This document shows, piece by piece, positions 51,601 through 62,989 of a stretch of 64,000 bases of DNA. Both the position numbers and the translations under genes were made by a program. The stretch covers positions 2,463,715-2,527,714 of the forward strand of contig WPIO01000062.1 of the NCBI GenBank assembly GCA_009760855.2, read 5' to 3'. The notes under the pieces are model-generated. The model saw only the letters and a program-made list of their open reading frames with translations. It was not told where the DNA came from and ran no database searches. Every line of letters begins with the position of its first letter. Within the stretch, counting starts at the first letter, position 1. Origin of the DNA: Cristatella mucedo (taxonomy: Eukaryota; Bryozoa; Phylactolaemata; Cristatellidae).

Positions 51601-51974
51601 CGCCCAGTTTACTTGAAAAAACCTACTATCACCCTACGCTTGGTATGTATTTACGATTACTAATCCTTGGTAATTTTTGCTCAGTCTAATCTGAAATTTA
51701 ACCCGCGTTAAATGCAGTACATGCGATTGTCATATTGCTAATGAAAGTATCACTGGATCAACAAGGTAGGTAGACCTGCAGGGGCTCGCGCGAGCGCTGG
51801 CGGCACGACGGAGATCGAGCCCCCCCCACGTGGTGGTAGCTCTGACGACGGCTCTGTTATAGACATGCGAACGCAGGCGTGCGAGCTTGCGTACAGATTT
51901 AGCGGTAGTCCTCCTGTAAGCCGGTCCGGAGAGCGAGAAGAAAAGAGAAAGTGAAAAAGAGAGCGAGGGGAGTT
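51601..51974. other. no recognised feature
   Basis: Contains a GC-rich patch at 51,770-51,850. No supported gene. Confidence 0.35.
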
Positions 51975-52335
51975 TACCAATACCTCGTACAAAGCTCAAA
52001 TCTTTTGGAGACCGTGCATTTAGTTCGTATGCTCCCAAAGCCTGGAACTCACTCACGACTTGCGTCAGAACATCCCCTGACTTGACCACATTTAAAACGA
52101 ACTTGAAACACCTATTTAGGACAGGATTTAGTGGGTCCCTGTGATTCGTCCTTCATGTGCTTATGCAGGCTGACCCTATGCATGTCACCCCTAACCATAT
52201 TATTCATGTTGTTTATCAAGCATGATATTACTCACCATTCAATGGCGTTTCCCTTTGCAGCAAATGTAAAGCGCCTAGAAAGAGATCGAGTTCTCCGAGG
52301 GAGCTTTATCAAGCGCATTATTATTATTTTAGCGT
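51975..52335 (+). mobile_element. L2/CR1-like LINE 3' end
   Basis: AFSSYAPKAWNSLTTCVR-type block, FKTNLK, then gcgcctagaaagagatcgagttctccgagggagctttatc and ATT repeats. Confidence 0.87.
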
Positions 52336-52429
52336 GCGTACATAGGCAGACACATGGGCAAAAAGTAGGCAGCCGCAGGGCTAGCGGGTTACGCGACCCA
52401 GCGCGACCTCCATTAATCGAGCTCAGTGA

Positions 52430-52720
52430 GCTGATGCCGCCCGACTACAGTGCCTAACAGGCTAGTACTCAGTGTTCGCTGGCCGGGCGGATTGGTGTTA
52501 GACCGGCTGGGGTGGAACAACTTTGCACTTTTCGGCAGGGGGCACCTATGCATAATGAGCTTCCAATGTCGATGCCCTGCAGTGAGGTCAGGGGTTAAGT
52601 GCCCGCTCAACTCTGGCTTCAGGACTTTTGGTTCTGGAAAGACAGCTCGGGGCTCCAGTACGTTCGGCCGCCTTGGTCGGTTGTGCCGTATAAGCTGTTC
52701 TGTACACATGGTCATAAGAC
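52430..52720. repeat. repeat family T, copy 2
   Basis: Partner of 27,280-27,560 (ggttctggaaagacagctcgg). Non-coding. Confidence 0.6.
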
Positions 52721-53234
52721 ACACACCCGGTGAGCAAACCGTTGGTCCAGTAGAAATACACGTATTTTCACTTAGCAGTTACCAGAAATTTGCTACAATA
52801 GACATTTGCTATACTGCTGGGTGATGGGTCACTGCTGAAGATATAAAGCAGCCTTTTCAAGCACCTTTTTATTACCGTTGCTCCGATTAGCAAGATCATT
52901 GAGAGCATTTAGCTTAGGCCATCAAAAAATCACTCATCAAATTTTTTTTGATGGCCTGAGTGCCCCAGTTAAAATGTCTTATTTGTTCCCGTGTCTTTTG
53001 CCTGCATAATACCTGCACATAATTCAGTACATTTTATCAAGGGAGTACTGCCAACTGGTGGCACTGAGTGTCCCATGCACTTTTGCATGGCTGCATAAAT
53101 GTGATTCCTTGCCTGTCAATAACCCTTAGTTGTTGCTTCTTTCACTGAAAGCTGTAAAGCATCCGTATGGAGATGTGAATGTCCTAGAATGCTGTACGGG
53201 CGATCTATTCGCTAGTTGGACTGTTTTCTATCAA
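52721..53234. other. no recognised feature
   Basis: Includes a short imperfect palindrome near 52,920-52,965 (gccatcaaaaaatc ... tttttttgatggc). Confidence 0.4.
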
Positions 53235-53830
53235 AAAACAATGATAATGATAAAAAACATTGATATAGCATCCTAAGAGAGTTTAGTCTCTTTCTAGGCA
53301 TTCACCAAATGCTGTAAGGGAAGCATTTCAATACGGTTCATGGTAAGATGCACAGTGTAAGCACTCGTGAGCACAAAAAGGACAATTCACGCGAACCCAG
53401 CAAAGCTGTTAGGTACCGATCTGTTTTTAGCTTCTTTTTAAATGTCAAGTCAAGAGGTGACGTGACATCAGTTGTGAGTGAGATGCAGGCCTTAGGAGCT
53501 TGCCAAAGGAAACATGGTCTCCGAAGGATTTCAGGCTTGACAAAGGCACAACTTAATATCTCGAGTAATGAGAGCGAGAGGTACAATACCTGGCCTGATT
53601 GGGAAGTAATTTAGATAGGTAGGCTGTAGCAATACAATGAAAGAACCTAAAAGTGAGTGATAGAACCTTGGAGTTGGTATGCTGCTTAATAGGGAAGCCA
53701 GAGCTGGTGATGAAAAGTGGTGTAATGCAGCAATAGGGAGGTTCTCATCAGACAAACCTAGCTACTCAGTTTTGGGCCAACTGTAAACTCCTTATTGCCA
53801 AAAGACCTATAAGCCCACACCGAGCCCATT
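53235..53830 (-). mobile_element. L2/CR1-like LINE 3' part, diverged
   Basis: Tail at 53,250-53,310; minus-strand blocks KPEILRRPCFLWQAPKACISL and TYLNYFPI, matching the C-terminal domain poorly. Confidence 0.72.
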
Positions 53831-55129
53831 CTTGGTCTTTCACACTATCTAGGGCCAGGGTCGGCCTGAACGGCCACTAGATCACTTCTGGCTTTGTTCA
53901 ATTAATGGCTATCTATACGTGTGTCCAACTGCTGACTCGTAATATAGGTGCTGTGAACGCACAAAAGAACTCCTGAATTTAGGCTGCAACTGCTTCTTCT
54001 TCATGGCCCAATCAACTCTAATCATTAGTCACAGGCTTTCAACACTGCTGCTTGGTGCAGTCATTGTGGGGCATTATATTTATATGCAGTCATGGTATCC
54101 TACTGATAACACTAGAATTCATTAAAATAAAACAAGACAGGTAACTCATAAATAGCTGATTTTGTCAGGACATTAGTATGTTAGTGTTGTGTACCAAAAA
54201 AAACTTAATTTTGATCGTGCTTCTTGCTGTAAGGCAGCTTCCTAAGGACTCAATGGTGGCTGTTTTCTGTTGTGGTAAATAGCAATGGGAGGAATTTCAT
54301 AGCGGGCATTTAGGAGAAGATGGCCCCCCTGTCCCGAGTTCTTGTTTCCTTGACGTAGGAGCAAGTCTGGCAAAGTGGTACTATTTGCATCATCTTCAGA
54401 ATCACTTCTTGATGAGGGGCACGTGAGCTTGCTGTGGGTAAATCCAAAAGAAGATGTGATAAGTCCGGTAACGAAGTCTGCCTCATTGTTAAGTCAAAGG
54501 CTAGTAATGTCACCTGGTAGGGCTGCATCATAAGGCATTTGTATGCTTATAAAAAATAGAGCTGTATAAAAAGTACAGCTAAATGCTATATGAAAAGTAC
54601 AGCTAAACTTATCGGACCAGTGTAGTTTTGCATACATCTTTAGGAAGTAAGTGACTGCACTCACTTTCCTAATCATATGCTTAGGCAGAGCTGTATTTTC
54701 TCCTACCTGGCACGATTCTTTTGATTGCTGCAGACTGTACTGCTGTCATGCATAGTATTGGTAGCATGCATGATTTAGGAATGCCTCTGATTTAGCCGAT
54801 TACCAAATGTTGTTAATGGCGTAACTCTCGTAATATTGAAAAAGAAAAGGAAGTAGTAACCCGAGCACAGATCCCATTCTTTTTATTTTCATGTGCTTTA
54901 CAGAGGTAGAAAGGCTCGAGCCGACAACACTGGCTGTTGTAAACGCCGACTACACAATACCAGGGTGGTCGCACACTATGCCTCAGACCATTTAGGTAGA
55001 CATGCGGTAATAGCTTCCCTTAGATGTAAAGAAAAAATATATGAGGATGACTACGAGATTATTAGTCCGATAATTTCTTCATTAATTACATTTTAATGCT
55101 GGCAATGCTATATAGGTCCTGAAAATTGT
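53831..55129. other. no recognised feature
   Basis: 1.3 kb AT-rich sequence without repeat partner or exon that could be supported. Contains a 20-base local direct repeat near 54,570-54,605 (aaaagtacagctaaa). Confidence 0.4.
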
Positions 55130-55690
55130 TATTCTGTTTCTTGAGGTATAACTTCAAGGTGAGTTATTTGTTTGCAACTGTTACTTGGTAGACTTATCTT
55201 AGTAGCTTCTCTTAGGTGTTGTGCAAAAGACACAAGTTTATTATTGCAACACACTGTTCAATGATCGCATTTTGATGGTGGCCGTGCCGTCTAGACATTA
55301 AAAATGGGGATTCAGTTTTTCTTGGGAGATTGTTTACAGGATGGGAGTTATTAGCCTGAGGCCACAGTGCCTTCTCATTTCCAACCAGAACGTGGTGCCA
55401 GCACATCATATAACTGAGGAAATGAGAAGCTTCAGCTTCTGTCTGTCGTAGAATGCAGTACGTTGCATGCTGACACTGTACATCTTATCTCTAATCACAT
55501 TATGCTCGTTGACACTGCATTTTGCTACCAAACAAAGTGCCAAGAAAGATATTGAGTTCTCAGAGTGTACTTTACAAATGTATTATTATTTATTATTACG
55601 TGTTATGTAAATCTAGTCTTTCATTCTTATACTGTCACTGGTATTTTAGTGACATTTTGAGGCTGCATCCAAATCTGCAAGATGGGAGAC
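55130..55690 (+). repeat. repeat family Z, copy 2
   Basis: ggagattgtttacaggatggg, cgttgcatgctgacactgtac, gatattgagttctcagagtg, ATT run. LINE-like tail. Confidence 0.62.
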
Positions 55691-55699
55691 TATGGATCG

Positions 55700-56200
55700 A
55701 ATTGTCATTTTAATTTGGAAAGGGATTCGGCCAGATTCATGAAATTGCTCTGCTGCACTGATTCACTTCGTTAACGACTGCAGATTTCTGGGAGTGTTGA
55801 TTTTGTCGGCAACAATAGAATCTTCAGAAATCCATTTATCCAGAAACTGTTGCTGAGGTTCCTGAATGCTGTCCAGTTGCTCTCAGCTAGCAGGGATGAC
55901 AATCTGCAAAAAAGAGTGCTGAATTTAGACCTAATGTTGCTTTCCTGAGACTATATCTGGGACCATCTTTTGTAGCTATTGACTTTTGCCAAGCAGGTAA
56001 CGTTGCAGATACGACTTTACTTAAGGCTGGCCGAATAGCCCTTCGCATGAACGGCAAATTGCACGACCGAACTAGACTCTGCTCAGCCGACCTGCCACCG
56101 TCGCACATCCACTTTGTCATCGTCACATTGGCTCTTCAGGTCTGAGGTGCTATCTGTCATCCCACCAACTTCCTGAAAGCCAGTAGTATGCAAACTTAAG
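55700..56200 (+). repeat. repeat family W, uninterrupted copy
   Basis: Partner of 25,060-25,517 plus 26,251 onward; provides the empty site for LTR copy C (near 56,146-56,150). Confidence 0.68.
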
Positions 56201-56444
56201 TATGAGAGGAATTGAGTCGCAAGAAACCGTGTCGCTATCAACCATATGTCAGCCAGGTGCACACTAGCTGCCAACTCTGAGCGACGTGAGCACTTGGTAT
56301 CTCAGCCTCGGCAAAGTCGAGCGGCAGGGTCATGAGGAAACAGGCGAAGGATGGCCTTGGTGGGCAAGGCACAAATAAACGGCCATCATGTGCTTAATAT
56401 TACGGAGCAGTGACGCCAGTGAGAGGGCATGTGCACACAGACGT

Positions 56445-56477
<33 letters not shown>
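56445..56477. repeat. (CA)n microsatellite
   Basis: Perfect AC repeat. Confidence 0.95.
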
Positions 56478-56479
<2 letters not shown>

Positions 56480-56480
<1 letters not shown>

Positions 56481-57065
56481 GCCAAAAGATTGAAACTTAC
56501 TGCGAGTGGCATTGATATGACTAGATGGAGAGAAGCAGGTGATGCGACAGCATACCAGTGCTGCAAGGAGTTCAGATAGGTAGGCTAGTGCAAGCTAGTG
56601 AAACAACCTATAAGGCAAACAGAGGATTTTGAAATCGATTCCGTGCTTGATTGGGAGCTAACGAAGCTCAGGTAACTGCTTAAACGCGAAGCCAACCACC
56701 ACTTTTATTGTTATCGACTATTTATCACAGTTTAGCGTGATATGTCCAATATTTTACAGGGGACACCAGCACCACTTCATATAAGGGGAATGCTAAGAAA
56801 ATATTTATAAAATGTGTTCAACGCTCGAATATTTGTCTATGGTACCTTTCAAAAGACAAGCATGTTAGAAATGGGATCGGAAGTTCTGATGACTTTCCAA
56901 TAAAAAGAATAAATGATCATGGAAACCATGCTTAACGCGGATGTAAACCGGAAGACACATACCCACAGATAAAAAAGTTACCGATCTGTGCATTATGTTT
57001 GACTTATATCCCAACTTTTTAAACCTTGGTAGATCGAGATACAAGCGTGTGAAGCTTGTTGAGGT
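56480..57065. repeat. repeat family Y, copy 2 (partner 37,380-37,940)
   Basis: gatgcgacagcatacc, then tatcccaactttttaaaccttggtagat. Includes a minus-strand LINE-like part at its left. Confidence 0.62.
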
Positions 57066-57826
57066 GCATATTTTCAGCTTCATAACATTGCTAAAATTCG
57101 GGCTTGTTTAGATAAAGATACCACGTCCAAGTTGGTCCATGCATTCGTAACATCTCGTCTCGACTTCTGTAACTCACTGCTTACTGGCCTACCAGCATGT
57201 GCGATCAGGCGATTGCAGCTGGTGCAAAACTCTGCAGCTAGGCTTGTCTGTCGTGAGCCGCGTAGTTGCCACATTACTCCACTTCTCGCCGACCTGCACT
57301 GGCTACCAGTCAAGCAACGGATTGACTTCAAGGTTTTGTCGCTCACTTTTAGGTCCCTTCATTCTATGGCTCCAGCCTATCTGTCAGATATACTACCCCA
57401 TCAGGCCAAGCATCGTACCACACGCTTTTCGGAATCCAACAGTCTAGAAATACCTCATACAAACCTTAAATCCTTTGGAGACCGTGCATTTAGTTCATAT
57501 GCTCTCAAAGCCTGGAACTGCTCCGACTTGCGTCAGAACATCCCCTGACCTGACCACATTTAAAAGGAACCTAAAAACACCTATTTAGGACAGCATTTAG
57601 TGGGTCCCTGTGATTCGTCCTTGATGTGCTTATGCGTGCTGATACTGTGCATGCTGCCACTAACCACATTTGCATGCTGACCCTGTGCATGTCACAGCTA
57701 ACCATATTATTCATTTTGTTTGTTTTTTAGCATGATTTTACTTACCATTCAATTGCATTTCCCTTTGCAGCAAATGTAAAGTGCCTAGAGAGAGATTAAG
57801 TTCTCTGAGGGCACTTTATCAAGTGA

Positions 57827-57859
<33 letters not shown>

Positions 57860-57860
57860 G
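57066..57860 (+). mobile_element. L2/CR1-like LINE 3' end, young-looking
   Basis: 138-codon open frame from 57,132: VTSRLDFCNSLLTGLPACAI, RLQLVQNSAARLVC, DLHWLPVKQRIDF, MAPAYLSDIL, NLKSFGDRAFSSYAL, ended by a short deletion. Tail and (ATT)n at 57,780-57,860. Closest relative is 7,177-7,965. Confidence 0.9.
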
Positions 57861-58680
57861 TGACGACTCCTCGGTGCAGATAAAGTTGCTAAGAACTCAC
57901 ACTGACTGCTTCTTCGAGCTTGTGTTCAGCCTCTGAGCGAAACTTTCAATGGTGGAGCAGGGGCTTTTTCATAGCACCAGCATCGTCATAGTGTTCCTCC
58001 ATCTGTTCGTCCTTGCTGCAAATGAAGGAGCAGCCGTAAATGCAAGGACCAACTTTGCAGGTGCATTCCCTATCCTGGTGTCTCAGTGCTAACAGGCCTA
58101 CTTCCCGGGCCACATCTGAATATAGCCCTGCCGCCCAAAAAAGGTCGACAGTTGAAAGCTTGAAACGTCACAATTGCACAGGTACATGCAAAAACACGTT
58201 TTATCACGTAGCTGTTCATACCAGGTTGATCCGTAGGGACAGTCATCATCGACTCCAGCAACTACATATACCTAACACTACAGTAAAAACTGTCCAACAA
58301 GCGGCCACTAAGCGAGCAGCTAAAATAATCTTCCCCTGTCAGACAGCTGTTACATCCAGAGTAAGCATAAAATAAGAAAAAAAAGGTGAGACGTAAAATT
58401 GCGTGCGAAGAACTGCTAACGAATTGCATACCAAGTTTTGAGTGGGTGTGACGCTGAGTGGGTTTTTCCAAGTTAACTGGAATACACTTACAAAAACAAT
58501 ACCTATCAGTTGCTTTGCAAGCCACCAGCCTATCTCGGGTTTAAAGGCTTGGCAGCCGGATGATTGTACAATACTTTTTTTAATAAATATTGCACGCGCG
58601 GACCAAAGGTACTTCAGTGACGTACGAACGTTTCGCGATCTTTTGCCCACCCCTTTTTGGATACTAACCCATGTGAGAAA
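57861..58680. other. no recognised feature
   Basis: ORFs on both strands (58,040-58,375; 58,339-58,705) show no known motif. Confidence 0.4.
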
Positions 58681-59030
58681 ATTATGCACACCGAAAGCAG
58701 CTTAGACATCAAATGCGCTATGCAAAACTCTTCAGCATAACACCCGCTTGGTCTTTGTCGGTGTGTTGGGTTACAAACGGACCGCAAATCGTTACCAGTT
58801 GTCTCCCCCAGTCAGGAATTACCAGTGAGCCATGCTTAAGTACTCTGCTTGGGGTGGGAAAAAGATCGCATCACCTTCATATTTTACTGCAATATCAACG
58901 AGTGCAATATAATATATAATATATAATATAATATACAATACAATGCATAGTCCCGCTATCAAGAGATAACCCAAAGGGCCGCTGACTGGAGGTTAGGTTG
59001 TTCATTCGGGAAAACCCAGGGTCATCGTAC
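58681..59030 (-). repeat. repeat family X/V, copy 3
   Basis: acaccgaaagcagcttagacatcaaatgcgctat, then ccagttgtctcccccag and tcgcatcaccttcatattt. Confidence 0.6.
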
Positions 59031-59184
59031 GCGAGGTGCATATTCACGTTTGCTGGTCCTTGCTCGATTCTCCTCGGTCTAATCAGAAATTTAACCGTAC
59101 TAACTTTGCTAGACGCAATCGCCATAATAATAATGACCGTCTCACTGGATCAACGAGGTACGTAGCGCTACAGCTAACCGTTCG

Positions 59185-59280
59185 ACCGCGCTTCCTTTGC
59201 AGCATATGTAAAGTGCCTAGAAAGAGATATAGTTCTCTGAAGGGTGCTTTACAAATGTATTATTATTAGATATTATTATT
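59185..59280 (+). mobile_element. LINE 3' tail
   Basis: gcatatgtaaagtgcctagaaagagatatagttctctgaagggtgctttacaaatg and ATT repeats. Confidence 0.82.
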
Positions 59281-59336
59281 GCTTAAGCAAAGATAATGTT
59301 GCGTTCACTTGTGTGACTGCGACCTATCAAACCTTT

Positions 59337-59956
59337 TCGACGACTTGCCATTTGCTGATTAACTGCCGTCCTCGTGGAGGCTTTCAGTACCCTTGAAAGC
59401 CAGTCGGCTGGCTTTCCTTGGGGACAGGGCCGTGTTTCGTCTGTGAAATGTTCTTGGGCTGTTGCTAGTCGTTCAAGGCCCTACGATGCACCCGTCTTAG
59501 GCTTGAACCCCACAAGCAGTTTCACACTGCTCATTCCAAGGATACGTGCGATCACACTATTTCTACTTTCTAGTTTGCAAAGTTCTAGCAACGTCCTCGG
59601 TCTTACCCGGGGAGATACGGTGCTAGCTCTTCACGACCTATGTCGTGGGTTCGAGTCGTGCAGTGGGCGATTCTTTATTGCCCTCTGCAAGTGGTGGCAG
59701 TGGTAGCTGTTTAAGGCTCTTCTGTAGCTATATAAGCTATACAAAAAAGGCTGTTAAATCAGCTAATTTTTTAAGGAAGTGTAAAACAGCCATGGCTACT
59801 TCCCAAGATGGCCATGAGGGAATTTACTTTGGAATAGTTGAAATCTGCCATGCTCCTTCCCATAAAAATGTATGCAATGACGTCTATTGTTTATTCTTTA
59901 AAAAAGCGTCTTTAGTTTTAAGAACATTGTTGCTAGTTCGATTTAATTGCTAGATT
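59337..59956 (+). repeat. near-identical duplication (partner 63,379-64,000), repeat family U
   Basis: Constant offset of 4042 bases; the first 370 bases are identical by eye except single changes. Contains a SINE-A-like segment (tcttcacgacctatgtcg, gggttcgagtcg, gctgttaaatcagct). The 110-codon ORF shared by both copies is not supported as a gene. Confidence 0.9.
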
Positions 59957-60429
59957 GCTCAGCATTTACGCTAGTGAGCCCTTCCCATCGGTAGTCGTAT
60001 TATATGTGGAGATAACTTGCCGGTTCATAGGGTGGCCTGACGTAAGCCGAATAGCCTGGAATCAGATCTCCGGTGTGGTTGTAAAGGAAAGATTAAGAAT
60101 AATAATAATAATGTTTTTATGAGGACAATAATGAGCGATTCAGTAGCAGGCAAACTGTGTGAATTTGGAAGCTGGGCAATGTAAATAGACTGCAGAGTTG
60201 ATTGCTATCTTATGGAAAATTCGAAAGCAAGTACCTGTGGGCAATACTAAAAAATTCTTTGGTGATCTGCATATTAGAAGTGCTTTGCCGTTGCAATGCA
60301 CCATGCCAGGCTGACTCGGCTGTTATCAGAGCCGTCTAGACTATGCTTCGAGCATATGGTACGGCACTGCTCCGTGCGCAAGCTGCTTGCCGGCCCGGCC
60401 ATCATTCGTGAGAAACCACTTGGTAGTCT
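59957..60429. other. no recognised feature
   Basis: Only an (AAT)n run at 60,097-60,110. Confidence 0.35.
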
Positions 60430-61540
60430 TATGTTAATAGCTTCCCTTAGGTGTTGTGCAAAAGATACTCACAAGTTTATTATTGCAACACACTATTAAA
60501 TAATCGCATTTTGATGGTGGCCGTGCCCCCCTAGCTTTTGAAAATGGGGATTTATTTTTTCTTGGAGATTGTTTACAAGATGGGAGTTATTAGCCTGAGG
60601 CCATTGTACTTCTCATATCCGGCCAGAACTTGGTGGTAGCACATCGTATGGCTGAGGTCAATGACGTAAGCTTCAGCTTTTGTCTGTCGTATAATTACGT
60701 GGTACGGTACGTTGCATGCTGACACTGTACGTGTTATCTGTAACCACATTATGCTCGTTGGCACTGTGCATGTTACCACGAAGCATTTGCTCATGCTTCC
60801 GTTGCAGCATATGCAAAGTGGCTAGAAATGTAATGTATCTCCGTCTGTAACTCCACGAAGTCATAAAGACTATGTGGATGTTACGCAGGAGAAAGAAATT
60901 AAGCTTTCTGTGGGTGCTATACAAATGTGCTGTTATTGTTAATACATATTGTGTGTTCTCATGCATATCTTAGTTACATTATACCTTTGCTATAAGCTTA
61001 AACATGCCGGGCTGCTTAAGAGAGTGACGTTGTGTTGTCTAGTTAAGTAGGATTATGGACATCTGCAGCTTGCCCTTCCCCCACTGGTTTGGCACAGTGG
61101 TTAAGGTGCTCGCCCCGACCAAGGTCGAGGGAAAGGCATTTGATGACCAAGGTCGTGTGATCGAGCCCCCCTGGCATATGTGAAGTATCTGAATAGTGAT
61201 GAATTTCTCTTAAGGAACTTATAAATGAATTATATGTATATGCGTATGCATGTGATTGTAGTCTTTCATTCGTCTTGTGCTGTCATTGGTTTTTTACTGA
61301 CAATTTTAGTTAACATGATTACCTAGCTAAACATGGAGCCAATGTCTTGATCTGGCAGTCAACCAAACTGAACACGCCTACAACACATAGTGGTAAGTAT
61401 GGTGCTACTACTCCATTTTTGGTGCTACTATTTCATTTTGTTTTGAATGCCTGCTTAGATGCTGTTTTGTTTCTATTGTGCAAACAGTCTCCGGTTATTG
61501 ACTCATTAATATAAGCATGGAATTGTTAGGGTACAGTATA
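60430..61540 (+). repeat. repeat family Z, copy 3, interrupted by SINE-B
   Basis: Matches 55,200-55,590 and 27,600-28,260, including the distal gtcattggttttttactgacaa block. Interrupted at about 61,080-61,240, and by a family-X piece at 60,838-60,900. Confidence 0.62.
61083..61240 (+). repeat. SINE family B with internal duplication
   Basis: ctggtttggcacagtggttaaggtgctcg; the gaccaaggtcg segment appears twice; gatcgagccccc; tail aattatatgtatat. Confidence 0.75.
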
Positions 61541-61554
61541 GGTAGTTTCATTAT

Positions 61555-62960
61555 CAACCGATGTTTACCATGTGCAGTAAAGTTTTTCTTACCTTTGCTG
61601 AATGTATCCACTTGCAATCTGTTGCAGCTGCTTCTGGTCAGACAGCTCTTACTCTCAAAATCGGCTTTGTCAGCATATCTCCTGTTGAATCTGCGCGAAA
61701 TCTAGGTTTCATGTTCCAAAGTGACCTTTCGTTAGACGACAACATCAGCTCCACAATCAAGTCTACCTACTTTCAGCTGCATAACATTGCTAAAAATCTT
61801 CACTAAAATAAATTGTGAATATTTGTGCCACCATACAGCCTCCTCCGGATAAGGCAATTGTTGATTCGAAACTTGTGACCTTCCTTAAGAGATTTTTTGA
61901 GGTTTCTGCATGCGATGTGGCTACCTTAACCAAGTCTAGTAAAAAGAGCTCGGCTCCTGAAGACCATATTTCAGGCCCCCTAGGCAACTGAGCCTTGCTT
62001 GGGTACACATCGTCAGAAAAAATTCAGTGGATTAAAGCAACACCACTCCATCGAAATTGCTCTCCTTCGTGTAACCAATTACATCCTAAGCTGAAGCCAT
62101 GATGGGAATTTCACTGCCCTATGACTGCTAGATCTATCAGCTGCCTTAGATGCTATTGATGGCAATTGCTGCTTTCTTGAAGGATCAAGAAAAGCAATCG
62201 GTCTGGCAGACGAGGCACACTGGCGTGATTCAAATCGTACTTGTATCGTACTTGTCCGGTCGTGTTCAATCAGTGCCGTATGTGGGTAGGTCTCATCCAC
62301 CAGAACAGTCACCTGTGGTAATCCGGTATGCTGGGTCGTTCTCGGTCCTTTGCTGTTCTCTGTTTGTACTGCACCTCTGAGAAAAGTGACTCGGGCCCAT
62401 GGAGTCGGCTTTCACCGGTATGCTGCCGAGACGTATTTATTATTTAAATCGTTAGAATCAGCTGCGGTGACTGAATAACTGAATGCTTGCCTTGCAGACA
62501 TTTGATCCTGGATGTCAACAAATTTTCTTAAACCAAACTACGATAAAACAGAACTACTATTCATAAGACACCAAGCATGTGGCTGGACCAGAAGACTGCT
62601 CTTCTAATAAGGGTCGCTGTTGTGCCACCGGTTCCATGTGCTTGGAATTTAAAGACTGCCTTCACTGCGCTATCACCTCCAATCTCTATCTAAGATCAGA
62701 GACTGTCTACCAAGGTGGCTTTCAAAAAACTTAACTAGCTGCTTAGTTCTGTCTCGGCTACATTACTGCAATTTCATTTTGGCTAGGCTACCGAAAAAAG
62801 CCACCGGGCCACTGCAGCTGGTAATGAATATGGTTGCAAAGCTAGTAAACAAATCCCAGAGGTTTGAGCATGTGTCTCCTGTGCTGAAGGAGATTCTATG
62901 GTTGATCAACAGATACAGAGCTAAGTTCTCCTGCTGACCCATTAGGCCTGCCACTGCCTG
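61555..62960 (+). mobile_element. L2/CR1-like LINE, second subfamily, rearranged fragments
   Basis: Fragments in order: SPVESARNLGFMFQSDLSLDDNISSTIKS (61,680), SACDVATLTKSSK (61,905), LLDLSAALDAID (RT motif A area, about 62,125), FLKPNYDKTELLFI (62,525) and LVLSRLHYCNFILARLPKK, LQLVMNMVAKLV, FEHVSPVLKE (62,740-62,900). Out of normal order and full of stops, so at least two copies are joined. Confidence 0.75.
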
Positions 62961-62989
62961 GCTCCTTCATACCAAGGTTATATGTTAAT

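Noticed and set aside
59374-59706. 110-codon ORF identical at 63,416-63,748
   Set aside because: Identity follows from DNA duplication; it runs through a SINE head and the older copy at 30.3 kb is not open.
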